From assembly GCA_013423325.1 (NCBI GenBank), contig BLJB01000038.1:634-64633 (forward strand): 64,000 nt of DNA, read 5' to 3'. Under the pieces are notes generated by a model. It saw only the letters and a program-made list of their open reading frames with translations, searched no databases and was not told the DNA's origin. Below, one piece after another: positions 46,880 to 58,051 of the stretch. The position numbers and the translations under genes are program-made. Within the stretch, counting starts at the first letter, position 1, and each line of letters begins with the position of its first letter. The stretch is from Usnea hakonensis. Taxonomy: Eukaryota > Ascomycota > Lecanoromycetes > Lecanorales > Parmeliaceae.

Positions 46880-48903
46880 AAACAACGCGTTTCCCAACAC
46901 CAATTACCAAATCAGGCTATAATCAGGCCCAATTAGGAATAGCAATACCTCGTAACAAAGTATTAAATAATATAGATCATATTAGAAAGGATCCATAGCT
47001 AGAAAAGACCCCGAAAGAGCCTCCCCTAAAACCAAAGCTATTACCTAAATATAAACCCCTACTAATTAAGAAGCTATTTACTTATAGCTATAGACTCCTA
47101 CCTAATACTATTCCTAATAATCCTTATATAATTTTCAGCCTCTTTTTTACTAAATTAATACTAGAAATACTTATTCGGTATATAAATAAGTATACCTACT
47201 TATATTCTAGGCTAAAAAAACCTTATTCTCGTACCTAGATTCCTACTACTATTAGCGAATTCCGAGCCTTCCTAGAAGTATCTATTTAGATAGGCCTATA
47301 TATAAAGTCTAGTATCAGCGACTTTTAGAATACGGATCTATTAAATAGGCCGATATATTACTAAGTCTTAAATTATATAGGTCTTAAGAGATAGTAATAG
47401 ATTAATAGATTCTTTTATATCTTAAAGCCTCTAAAACTAGGCTAAAAAGAGACCATATTTAATAAACTAGAACTACTAAGTATATACCTCTAAGAGGCCT
47501 TTAAAAAGTACTAGAAAGCCGGTATATACTTAGCCGTAAATAAGACTATTTAACGGTTTATAGGCCGTACTAAAGAGATCGTAAATATTCCGAGTAAACT
47601 AACTCTAAAAGGCTTCAAGATCTAGGTCTTAGCTAATCAGGGTTATATATTAGACTAGTTATTTCATACTAAGGGTCAAAATAGGGGGGATAGACCTTAA
47701 GATCTAAATAATTATTAAACTAATTAGCTAGGGTTTATAAAAACCTAGGCGGTAGTTCTAGATCTAGTTATCTAAGAGGATATTAATAAAGACTACTTCT
47801 ATATTATATAGCTAGATAACCTCTTTATATTAGCCCGGCTTCTAATATAGCTTAATAAGGAAGGGTTTAGGGCTATAGGGACTATACGTACCTCTACAAT
47901 AAGACGAGAGGATCTAGAGGCCACGGAGGGTACTTAGGTACAGTAAGCATAAGTATCAAAAGAGTTAAACCGAGGCATAGATTCTAGGCTTCTAGACCTA
48001 AGAAATAAGTGGAATATAGGCCTAGACTAGGGCAAATTATATAGCTATCTCTCCGAGGATAAGCGAGTACTCGAATTGGCCTAGAAGGATTAGAATATAG
48101 TACTCTTTATAACTACTATATCGAATAGCTAGAAAAAAATTAAGAGATTATATCGTCAGCCGGCTAAAATAGTTATAAATATACGTACTTCTCGAGCTAT
48201 ATTTAGTCTAGATAAAGCCCGAAAAGAGCTTCTTATTCCTAAGTTTATTAATTAATATAATTACTATATAAATAGTATAGATAATATAGATTAATTACGC
48301 TATTATTATAATATATAAAGAGTCTATTTTAAGAGTTAGAAACTACTATAATATTTTCTATTAGATACTACTATTACTAATAGCTATAAAATAGCTCTTT
48401 AGAAGCCTGAAAGAGTAGAAAGAGTAAAGAAACTCTTCTAGAAGACCTATAACTATAGGGAGTTTTATATTTAACTTGCTAGCTAATTATTCGAGTATTC
48501 GGAGCGTCCCCATAGAAAAACCTCTATAATCAAGTACTCTCTATTAATACGAGTATATCCGGCGGTCGCAATAGACTATAGTAGGATATTTCGTATAGGT
48601 AGGAAGCCTTAGGCATATATACCTTACTTATATATAGAGAGAAAAGTAGCCCTAGCAAGGCCTAGAAAGCCTCTTTCGGAGCTATCAAATAATTCGGTTT
48701 TAGCTAAAGGGAAGCGACGAGAGCGAGTCCCAAGGAGTCTATTTAGATATAAGCTATATAAAATCTATATATATAATTATATAGGGTGCTGGAATGAGCA
48801 TATTATAGCTATTCTATATAGATAGATTTAGTAGATTTGGTATTTTTTTTGGTGGGGGAATACCAAGCCTTTATTGAACCAGGTTTGCCAATCCATGGGA
48901 TAA
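46809..48903 (+). mobile_element. RIP-degraded piggyBac-type DNA transposon
   Basis: A 2.1-kb AT-rich element full of TAG/TAA stops. Ends: an 18-bp perfect inverted repeat TTATCCCATGGATTGGCA (46809-46826; complement at 48886-48903), with a second matched block ggttcaata just inside both ends. It is flanked by TCAG on both sides (46805-46808, 48904-48907). The interior, in the plus frame, reads as a decayed PGBD/DDE_Tnp_1_7 transposase: YLAVNKTI..RFIGRTKEIVNIPSKLTLKGFKI, VLANQGYILD, AVVLDLVI and LDNLF survive. A Trp codon just before LDN is now TAG, and Cys positions of the C-terminal zinc knuckle are now Tyr (RYKLYKIYIYNYIGCWNEHI). G-to-A/C-to-T changes at CpA/TpG sites are the RIP signature. 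A TCAG duplication is unusual, since piggyBac normally duplicates TTAA. Confidence 0.85.
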
Positions 48904-49374
48904 TCAGTCAAACATATTAAACATCCAATTGCATTCAATTACCTTAACCCTACATCCATACTACCTCTCATCTCATCACTCACACTCCAACCCCAGGAAC
49001 CCATCGTTCGCTCACAGAACTCGCTCTCTCCTAGCCTTTCTAGTAATCAACCACCACTCGCACTACGCTTTAGTCAACACGTTGACCTCCTCATCGTAAA
49101 GCCTCATCTCAGCACGTATCGGCGGCGATCCTCACGCCAGTACGAGAAACCATAAGCACTACCCTGGTACCGATTATCGAGGGCACACTCTTCCAAATTG
49201 TATGTACGCTACTTGCCTTCATCAGTATATAAAGAGAGCGATGTCAGGCACAACACTTCCCCATAACACCACGACCCAAATAAAGCCAAATACAGATGTA
49301 GATTGTTGAATTGGTAATTTCGGCTATGTTTCGTCGGCTATGTGGTTTCATGGTTCCCAGCCTTCTCTTGGCAA

Positions 49375-49481
49375 TGGTCAGGGGTTCTACCCAAAATGCA
49401 TGTTAAATAGGACAGGATCCAGGGGAGTTTCTGGAGGTCAATCAATGCCTCTTCAACATCCAGGTACCTAGATTTCAACAT
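49375..49481 (-). repeat. dispersed coding-like repeat, copy B
   Basis: About 92 percent identical to 15415-15520, with one 1-nt indel. The minus frame (49562-49338) reads MLKSRYLDVEEALIDLQKLPWI and continues past the point where copy A stops, to YLTCILGRTPDHCQ. No larger gene was found around it. Confidence 0.7.
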
Positions 49482-50340
49482 AGATGCTAACTGACGAACA
49501 GAACGAAAAAGCCGGCATACCCTTATCTGCACTGCGCAGGACGAACGTACAGCCAAGGGCAAAAAAAGCCACTAATATCCATCTTAACGAATCCCAGCGC
49601 CATCAACACATCCCTTACACAAGACTACCAACATCGATAAAACCAACAACAACGACGACCGCCAATCTACAATCCTACAATCCGCCCGGCCACGCTCCGC
49701 TAAATAGCTCTTACGATATATCAAACCGCCAGCGTCCCTACAGCCTTAACCCCCCCTCCCCCCCCCCCGAAAAAGTACGTTGAACTATGAAGCAGCAAAT
49801 CCAGACGAGGAGTTGATTAGAGTTGATTATGTAAAGTCTCCTGGACAAGCAGACTTTCCGACGTGAAGCGATCATGTATATTCGTGGTGATGAAGCTATG
49901 GTGATATGCACATTCGAAAAATTCACAATCTCTACATAGTCTTCGAAATGCAAAATATGCACCAGAGTATCAAGTCCCGTACTATATCCTCAAAAATCTA
50001 CAATCACCCATCAAAACCACAAGAGACCCAACGACCCCTCCCCTTCCCCATCTCCTCCCCTCCCCCCATCCCCCACCCCCATTCCCAACCTTTCCACCCC
50101 CCCACCCCCCCAATAACAAGTTACCGCTTACATACCTACCTCCACCACCGCCATCTCCACCACAGCCCTACCACCCCCATACACCAAACCTTCACAAAGC
50201 GCTCTTCTCTTCCATGCCTATCAAATGGATTCATGTTACGTAAGGTAGGTTTTAGTCAGAAGTAGTATACACGCGGGGAGGGGAGATGGGGGAGACGGGA
50301 GACGGGGGAGACGGGAGGGAGATGCTTGATGGTTGTGAGT

Positions 50341-50374
50341 GATGTGATGTGATGTGATGTGATGTGATGTGATG
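50341..50374 (+). repeat. (GATGT)n microsatellite
   Basis: Nearly seven perfect GATGT units, next to a GGGAGACGGGAGA-type minisatellite at about 50275-50318. Confidence 0.9.
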
Positions 50375-50570
50375 GGGTTGGTTAAGGGGTTGGGTTGGGA
50401 AGTTGGGGGCGGGGGGAGAGGGGGATAATATCCTTCGCATCGCAGAGTGCGCGTTTGATGCCGTGGTTTTGGTGTGAGGGATTTGGGGGAGGGGGGCTTT
50501 ATCTCGCGGAGAAGGGGGAGGGGAGAGGGAAGATGCTCTCGTATGTTGGGATGAATGATGGGTAGTGCGG

Positions 50571-50590
50571 GTGTGTGTGTGTGTGTGTGT
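50571..50590 (+). repeat. (GT)10 microsatellite
   Basis: Ten perfect GT units within a G/T-rich stretch. Confidence 0.9.
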
Positions 50591-51225
50591 GGATAAGAGA
50601 GGGGGTTTGATTATGAGGGTTTGATGTGATGCAATACATTCCAATCAATATACGAGAGCAGGGTCAAGAACAAGCTTGCCCGCACGTTTTCTTAAAAGGA
50701 GGAGTGGGTGGGTGAGTGGATAGGTGATAAGTCTCCTTTTCAAACAATGTAGCGTGTTAGTGGGAAAAAGTCTTGTGTTGATGAGAGACTTTGAGTATGT
50801 CAGGTTCGCTGAGGCTGTACATATTGACCGCGCATGATTAGTGGACTGTGTCAGCGCGCATATGGAGCAAAATTTATCACTTCATCACCTCTCTGTCTTG
50901 TATTTGAGTTGCGTGTTCACAGTCGTGAGTCAAGGAAGCGTATTCCTCTGCGTTTCTTGCCTTGACACAGCTTGCCCTCTAACACCATATAAGAAAATTC
51001 ATTTCTCGATATATTGAGAAAAGAAATCTAACACGCGCCTGGAAGGAAGACTGATGACACACAATTCAGGAAGCGGATGTGTTATAGTTGAGGGTATATG
51101 TGCTTGCTTCTCAGACGTAGACACCATGTCTCTCCCTTTCGGAAATTTCTTACTTCCTCCCTCTTATCAGGCTACGGACTTTCACGGCGTTCGTTGCATG
51201 ATACTGTGGGCTTGTGGGTTTGGAG

Positions 51226-53087
51226 ATGTCGATGGACATGCCGGGAGCTTTCAAGGAAGCCGAGACTCCAGGACCGGCGTTACTTCCGAGGTACCAAACA
51301 GATATCAGAGATCATGAAAGACATGTTCAGAAAGACGATCCAAGGTATGCTTGTGTTTGTGGGCTTGATAGTGAGTTTTATGAATAGAGGACTGATGGGG
51401 ATGTAGCACTGTTTCTGGATCTCACGGACGCACTGGCTCAGGCTGGTTGAGCAAGTGCTATGGGTTGGTGCAGAGACTTGTGACGTCTCGTGATAAGGCG
51501 TTTGTGAGGGATGAAGAGACCGTTGAGACAGATGGACCAGCTTCGATGGCAGTCCCAGGACGCTTCGAGGGGGAACCTTCCCCGGGAATTTGGAGAGAGA
51601 ATGCAAATCGAGATATGAATGAGGTTGAGGGTTTTCACACTGCCCCGGATAAAGATAATCAGCCACTCGAACAGAGACTCTCGCGCCTTGCAATAGCGTC
51701 AAAATCAACCTCCCGCCTTCTCTCCGATAAAGAGAACGACCGAATGAATGCCAAAATTGACAACCTAATCGCTGCTATCAGCGATCGTCGGCAAATTCAC
51801 TTCGCACCTGTCGCAGAAACAGGTGAAGTCGACATCTTCGCCGACCGCAATATCGAAGTTGAAGCGATGAGGCAGGAATACGATGTCGAACGAGACATTG
51901 CAAACTCTCCAGAGAATTTCGGACGGATTCTCAGATCTGGAAACGGAATTCGGCGTATTAAAAGCCCTTCTTCACTGCTCTGTGCCAGCTCCACGGGCTC
52001 ATGGACCTCCACAACGGATTCGAAATCCTCGTCTAATGCATGGGAGAGGGCGGTCGCAGCGGCGGATATTCGGTTTGCGATAGAGCATATGGATGAGGGC
52101 CAAGAAGCTATTGTCGTCAGAGAACCTTTCAGAAGCGAGGAAATGGAGAGGATACCGTTCCCACGACGTCTGGTCCATGATATCGCGCCAATTCCACTGC
52201 ATTATGAGAAGCCGGTGAGATCGTCGACGCCGTCTATACATAGCAATGGCACTGAGCTGGATACTTCTTCTCCATTGTTTAGGAAGTCGTGTGAGCGCGT
52301 AAGAAGGGAGACGTACGCTATACCGCCGAAATCAACGTTTGAGCGTAGCTGTACGGAGGAATCGCGGTTGGACGATGAGTGGGCTTTTGTCCCTGAGCCG
52401 CCAGACGATCCTTCAGAGGAAGTGACGGAGTCAAAAGCGCCGATTAATAAGGGAAGGGCATTTGGTATCTTCGACGACGCAAAAAACGGTGCTTCATCAA
52501 GAGTGGTTGAGAAGCCTGACATCTCTTCCAATGCGCTCAAAGACATTTCCAATTTGCGCCGTCCTGGGTATCTTCAATTCAACAGCTTTGCAAAAGACGA
52601 AAAATCGACAACGAATTCAAAAAATACCGTGGTACCGATCACAGCGTTCTCGGCCGGGTTCGAAGGTGCGCCTGATCCGGATAGTCGACGAGCGTATATC
52701 AAGAAGAAGTGGCCAGGACTACTGCAAAATGCCAACCGTGACAGCAAACCCCCTAAAATCGATGGTGTAGCTCGCCGACGCAACGAGCAAGCTATCGGAT
52801 ATCCAATCGATACATCGCACTACTCTCTCTCCCACGTAAGAGCTTCGATGGCAGATTTGTCCCCCAACATTGGTCCTGCTCGGCAAGCGCATTTCGATTT
52901 AGCTCTTGCGAGACTTGAGGGCCGTGCCCTTCCGCCCCCACGGTCGCCGATTCAACGACATCCGGATTCGGCGGCGCTTTTTGATCGTGATATTTTAGTG
53001 GAAGGAGGCCATCGTCCTCTTCGTTTGCGGGGTCCGAGACCTGTAAATCCAATCCCGCATCGAGTTCTTGGTTATAGTTCTGGGTGA
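51226..53087 (+). CDS. large disordered protein, unknown function
   Basis: Exons 51226-51344 and 51407-53087 (62-nt intron, donor GTATGC) give 599 residues. The start at 51226 (MSMDMPGAFKEAETPGPALL) is chosen because the long frame that begins at 51447 has no ATG near its beginning, and splicing restores a smooth N-terminus with a conserved-looking GSHGRTGSGWLSKCYGLVQRL. The rest is hydrophilic, rich in Arg, Ser, Glu and Asp, with predicted short helices (LEQRLSRLAIASKST, MNAKIDNLIAAISDRR) and no TM helix, signal peptide or known domain. The C-terminal segment (QAHFDLALARLEGRALPPPRSP) may be a short binding motif. Probably cytosolic or nuclear. I do not recognise the family. Confidence 0.7.
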
Positions 53088-54029
53088 ATGGTGGGAAGGT
53101 CATGGGTTCATAGATGGATATATGGAATGGGAAACACGGTAATTCTCTGCTTAGGCTCGAATTAGACGGTAGATTTGAAAGAGCGTTAAATAATCAACGG
53201 GGATGCCGCCACACTGAACGCTCCCAATGGTCCAATCGAGATACAAAAAGCTGGGACTGGTGCAAAACATGATTCTCAAATCTAAATCTGAGACGTTCAA
53301 CAACTGATCAGTCATTCAAAAACGCCAGTATCAAAGTAGCCGACATATGACTTCAAGAAGAATAAGGTAAGTGTCACTCAAGACTCAGTATACCTACGCA
53401 CGCCAGCCAAGCCCTAGCCCTACTCTCGGAACGCACACCCAATCATATCCGAAGGTTATTATCCGAAGCATAAATCACTGTTGGAAAATGATGTACCATT
53501 TCTCAACACACGAATAACACATGCTTGGCAAAGGTCTTGGCATGTGACTTCACAGGTATTTGAGTAGTTCTTTCTGCATAGATATCACTCTTTCTCTTCT
53601 AAAAACATATTTAGCATCAGTATAGACGTCCCGGGATACTTTCGTTGCGAAAGCAGTATCAGTAGAACTAGTCTGTGAACATATATTATGACTGCTCCCA
53701 ACTATCTACAGAGCACGATTTGATATTTTAATTTGAAGAGTAAACGGTAGATATCTAGCTCATTGTATCATTATCATCCCGCTGCTTCATTAACCCAAGA
53801 CGCTCCGTTGACTGGAGCTTCGTCATCTTTCGACCCTGCTACGTGATGCTCTCTGCTTCCCCAGCCACAGTTCGTCCAGAAGTCTGCAGTCTGCTTCTCT
53901 CGTCTTCTTCGATCGGGACCAATGAGAAAAATGGGATCAGCGTTGAAGCCAGGCTATGATCTCTCGGATCTCCCTCCAAGTTTTGAATGCCTCCCAACAC
54001 GTCCCTCACCGACCCTCCCCTGTCCATTT
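53088..54029. other. intergenic, no gene seen
   Basis: Convergent 3' flanks of the disordered-protein gene and the small spliced gene. Nothing recognised. Confidence 0.45.
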
Positions 54030-54330
54030 TCACCGCCAGCTACTAGAGTCGAGCTCCCACTCATCGTCCCCTTCGTACCCACTATCGTAGGAATCGGTAT
54101 CGCTGGGTGCGTACGCGCTCGGTGCTGCAGTGCTCGTAGCTAGTATTAGGTCAGCATGTGGGTGTGGGACAATATTCGAGGATGACAAACCATTGCGGAT
54201 CAAAGCGCAGACATTCAAGACCCTCTGCCACGCACCCAACAGCACAGACGACAGAAACTTGACCACTAGACAAAGGTAAGTTTAGTCGCGGTGATTTTGG
54301 TAATGAGTGGTATGTACCGAAATTAGACAT
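54030..54330 (-). CDS. small spliced hypothetical protein, 82 residues
   Basis: A 13-nt first exon (54330-54318, ATGTCTAATTTCG) joins through a 52-nt intron (donor GTACAT, acceptor TCTAG) to 54265-54030, giving 82 residues in phase. The open frame without the splice has only a GTG start, which supports the model. Seen: a hydrophobic N-terminal helix (VVKFLSSVLLGAWQRVLNVCALI) and an acidic tail (SDTDSYDSGYEGDDEWELDSSSW). It could be a small membrane-associated protein. No family recognised, and such a short first exon needs transcript support. Confidence 0.4.
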
Positions 54331-55047
54331 CGTGCTTCTTTGGAGGAGACGGGAAATAGAGTGTTTGGGTGTTGTTTGGTGAATGTGGTTTCCGTAGGTC
54401 TTTCAGCAGGTCTTCTTTGAGTCGTAGGGTCACCGGGTACGGTTGCGGACAAGTAAGAAGTCTGGAGCGAGTGTTTGCTTTGTTTTCGTGCCAGTGATGC
54501 GGATGTATATATTTACCAAGTGTTGAGCGGAAACTAATATATTGGTGCCGATTGGTCCGAGGATACAGCCTTGCCGTTCCCTGATCTCTGGTATTCCTTC
54601 ACGTACCCAAAACTTTGCAGGACAATGCTCACTTGGTTCTGCTTCAACAAATCCATACTTGATGGACACGGTGCTGACAGTAGCAATATAGACAGGTCTC
54701 TTTTCCAACTCTCTCCCACTCAAAGTCTCCATCTCCAACCATCAACCTCCTGATCGCGGAGGCCCTGTACACTGCAGAATCCTGATCCACCTTGCTCCCA
54801 ATGCTTCGACACTGAAGACGAACAAATTCTTGCTCCCGGGTTGACAGACTGCGCACGAAAAGAAATAAGTTTGAGGGATGTCTGCCACCATAGTTGTAGG
54901 CCAATTAAGAGAGGAGGTCGTGCGGAAAACTCGTGGCACACAACTCTGCAAAGGAATTGGGTCACATCAAGAGATATAGTTGCAGGCCAATTGAGAGGGG
55001 AGGTCGTGCGACAAACTCGTGGCACACAACTCTGTAACGGAATCGGG
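54331..55047. other. intergenic, repeat remnants
   Basis: No supported gene. It includes most of the 86-bp tandem duplication and unassigned frames that run through it. Confidence 0.45.
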
Positions 55048-55053
55048 TCACAT
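54890..55053 (+). repeat. 86-bp tandem duplication
   Basis: Two head-to-tail copies (54890-54975 and 54976-55053, the second slightly short) sharing ggccaatt.agag.ggaggtcgtgcg and ctcgtggcacacaactctg, about 90 percent alike. It adjoins the Copia gag remnant and may be part of its decay. Confidence 0.85.
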
Positions 55054-55440
55054 ATGGCGGTCGCGTGTTGGTACCGGAATGGCTTCAGGGACTGGTCTTG
55101 GAAACTTGCCTCTGTCATCGTTCTCCTTCCATTCTTCAAGATCAAGTTTGTAGTGTATAATGTTGGTCTCAAGTGTGTTTGTGTCAAGAGGTACACCGCT
55201 GTTGCCGGCCGCGACGATTGCGGAGTCGGCCGACTGACGCTTCTTTTTTGTTTTGGGGATTTGATAGTCGTCGCGATCTGGCTTAGCTAAGATCTCTTCC
55301 GTACCTTGATAAAAGTCCCAGACGCCTTCCGACGTTGCCGTCATCTTAAAATCACGTACCCATGGTACATAATTCTTTTGTCCGACGAGAATTTGAAGCT
55401 GGGCTCCGTTGTTGTTTGTGGAGGTTTTTGATGAAGACAT
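55048..55440 (-). pseudogene. Copia-type retrotransposon gag fragment
   Basis: A 130-residue frame with the N-terminal gag pattern of Ty1/Copia elements: LVGQKNYVPWVRDFKMTATSEGVWDFYQGTEEIL, then a linker and YKLDLEEWKENDDR. This is the UBN2/DUF4219-like part only. The frame then loses similarity and ends at the tandem duplication; no zinc knuckle, protease, integrase or reverse transcriptase was found in the window, and no LTRs were seen. The fragment is free of stops, so it is either recent or co-opted. Most likely a truncated retrotransposon copy. Confidence 0.6.
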
Positions 55441-55770
55441 CGTTTAGATGTCTGAAGCTACAGGTGCACAAGTACTGTTCAACAACTGTGCAGTTTGTAA
55501 TTGGGAAAGAGGGTCATAACCCAATCTTCGAGGTGGTATTTCAGGAGCAAGAGCCAATGTATTTCTGGTAATCTCGACAATCGACGAGTCGACGTTTGGC
55601 AGAATCGCTAACGCGGACAGCAAAGACAGTAGTGGATGTAAGGATGGCCAGTCAAAACAGCGAAACAAAAGCAGTGCAGCCCCAGAGATAATGAGCTCGA
55701 CCACTTGCGGGAGATGATAACCAAATGGTTTCCGTGGCCGTTGGACGTGCCCTCAGTACGTGGTATATGG

Positions 55771-56430
55771 GTACGGCCTCCTGGTGATATAGGAGAGACG
55801 TGGCAGATGATTGGGGAAGTGTGTCTTCGAGGAAATATTCAGACCTAAAATCCTTTGGAGTCTGCTCTTCCCCTTCTTCTAGCTCTCGCTGCTTTCGTCT
55901 TGCTTCTTTCCCCTTCTTCTTCTCTTCTCTTTTTTACCATCAATGGTACTCCGACCACTCATTTTCTTTTCTCTCCCTTCTAATCTCTTCCCCCACGTGT
56001 AAGGTCGTCATGAGCGTTGCGAGGTAATTCCACCTGAAGATCTCCAAGCTCCTTGCGTCCACTTCTGGTATATATGTACGGCCTCCTGGTGATGTAGGAG
56101 AGACGCGGCATATGATTGGGGATGTGTGTCTTCGAGGAGGTATTCAGACCTAAGATCCTTTGGAGTCTGCTCTTCCCCTTCTTCTAGCTCTCGCTGCTTT
56201 CGTCTTGCTTCTTTCCCCTTCCTCTTCTGTTTCCCAATTTTTCTCTTCTCTTTCCTACCATCAATGGTATTCCGACCACTCATTTTCTTTCCTCTTCTAA
56301 TCTCTTCCCCCATTTGTAGGGTCGTCAAAAGCGTTGCGAGGTAATTCCGCCTGAAGATCTCCAAGCTCGTTGCGTCCATATGCGTACGGCTTCCTAGTGA
56401 TGTAGGAGAGACGCGGCAGATGATCGGGGA
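55771..56430 (+). repeat. 305-308-bp tandem array, 2.2 copies
   Basis: Units start at 55771, 56076 and 56384 (the last partial, about 47 bp). They share gtacggc.tcct.gtgat.taggagagacg, the long ctcttccccttcttctagctc stretch and ttgcgaggtaattcc. Unit 2 differs by small indels in the pyrimidine-rich part. On the minus strand the array carries copies of the 3' end of the gene at 56297-57012. Confidence 0.9.
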
Positions 56431-57012
56431 CGGGCGACGGTGAGGTGGGCCGTGGCGGACATCTTGCACTCACGAACACTAGACGCTCATTACCAGTCGA
56501 CAACAGGAAGCCGTCAAAGTCCAGCGTCTTCTTGTGGAATCGTGATCCTGGTGGCATTGACATATCAAAGATGATTGATCCATCGCAGAGATTATATTTC
56601 GCAAAGGTCATTTTACACTTGCCACCATCGAGACTTGGTCCATATATAAAATATATGCTCTCCTTTCCGATAACGGGCCGGGTCATGGTAGCCTTGACGT
56701 CAAGAGTCCAGAGGACACTTCCCCCTGCAGAGATTCTTATAAGTTGGTGAGCTTTTTCTACGTTGTCTTTGATCAAGAACGTAGTTATCAAGAAGTCACC
56801 TCCGGGAATAATCTGAACGTAGCGTCTGCATGTCCCGTCCGCCATAGCATGGCTGATATCGAGCTGTATGGAATCTGAAATGGTAATAGATTCGTCCACT
56901 GTTCTCAAGTCCCTGATCAAAGGCGGCTCTTCCGCTCTATACCACAAAAGACGATTTTCGTGGACATGCCAGTCTGAGGCACCATCGCGAATCGGTGATG
57001 GATCTATCGTCC
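56297..57012 (-). CDS. partial gene, 3' part of a hypothetical protein
   Basis: The frame from 57012 (acceptor CTCTCACAG) reads WTIDPSPIRDGASDWHVHENRLLWYRAEEPPLI, then beta-strand-rich sequence (VQIIPGGDFLITTFLI, GGSVLWTLDVKATMTRPVIGKESIYFIYG, FDGFLLSTGNERLVFVS) to a stop at 56297. The WTIDPSPIRD and propeller-like repeats recall fungal F-box proteins with a C-terminal beta-propeller-like region, but no F-box is seen. Upstream exons are not resolved: a piece ending CLLQLDS near 57075 is close, but it does not join in phase. The last 50 residues fall in the tandem array, so the true C-terminus may be elsewhere. Probably a truncated or rearranged gene. Confidence 0.45.
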
Positions 57013-58051
57013 ACTGTGAGAGAGAGAGAGAGGTATAGTGATGGGTAGGATGGTGTGTATGTATATATATATACCTGAGTCTAGCTGCAAGAGACAGACA
57101 GACAAGGTGACGTACTCCACGAGCTCACTGTGCTCATGAGGGTATTTGTACGCGAGGGCTGATGGAGCTTAATAGTTTGCTCTGAGGATATATAGAATGC
57201 ATCACCATTGATGAATGTTTGCCACGACGTATGAGTGAAGAATGGACAAGGAGTGAGGATAGAGAAGAGAAAGAAAAAGAGAATGAGAAGTGGAAGAATG
57301 AGGAGAATATATAGACATGAGAGACGTCATTGTAGCTAGTGTTTACGACAAGTCATGTGTTTAGTGTGTGAATTGAATTGTGAAGTGATAAGGGTCGTCT
57401 TGTGACAAGGCCAAGACTATTACGTAAGGTAAGGTGACTGATCTCTGGGAGGAAGGTGTGGCGATTTTCACGCTAAGGTAGCAGACCAATCGGCCAATAG
57501 CATACCGACCTTATGCTTGTCATGCACCAAGACATTGCTGTCCATCTCATCACATTTTCCACAATGGCCGTCAAGCAAAGAGATGCATGTGAATTGCAAG
57601 GCATATGTATCTTATGTACACAGGGGCTGCAATAATGTTGATCAATGCTCATTGATCATGTTGTTCGGCATAGCTTTCAAGTACAGAGCAAGCAAGTATT
57701 CCACTCATCTTAGTTCCTATCCTCTATGCCATGGGCTAGCTTTTCCCAAAAGTCGGTAGACTGAATGCTCAGGCAGCTGAAGATACCGATCGTTGCATCA
57801 TGGCTGTGGCGAGGTGGTATGAATCATCAAGAATCAATATACCCATAAGACAAGGGATCATAGGCAGTGATGTGGCTGCGAGTGGATCATGATCGAGGTG
57901 AAGCAGGCGTAGTGGAACAGAACACGATCTGTGCTGAATGTCGGACGACTAATGGCGGCCCTTCTCCTCCTTCCCTACATCACCAGCCCTTAATTAGCCA
58001 TCAGAGCTCTCTGTAATCTTAAGGTTAATGACACTGTTATTCCCTTTTCCA
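57013..58051. other. intergenic with AG and TA microsatellites
   Basis: It holds (GA)n at 57018-57032, (TA)n at about 57062-57074 and purine-rich sequence at 57240-57300. No supported gene. Confidence 0.5.

Larger units (their letters stand above)
48904..51225. other. repeat-rich intergenic stretch
   Basis: No complete gene. It holds the right flank of the transposon, the copy B repeat, C-rich runs (49745-49770, 50030-50200) and microsatellites. Joined to the left flank across the transposon, the NACHT frame would stay open for about 82 codons to 49154; this shows no domain. Confidence 0.5.

Noticed and set aside
51447..53087. Unspliced model of the disordered protein beginning at 51447
   Set aside because: The first codon there is TTG; the spliced model from 51226 gives a normal ATG and a continuous N-terminus.
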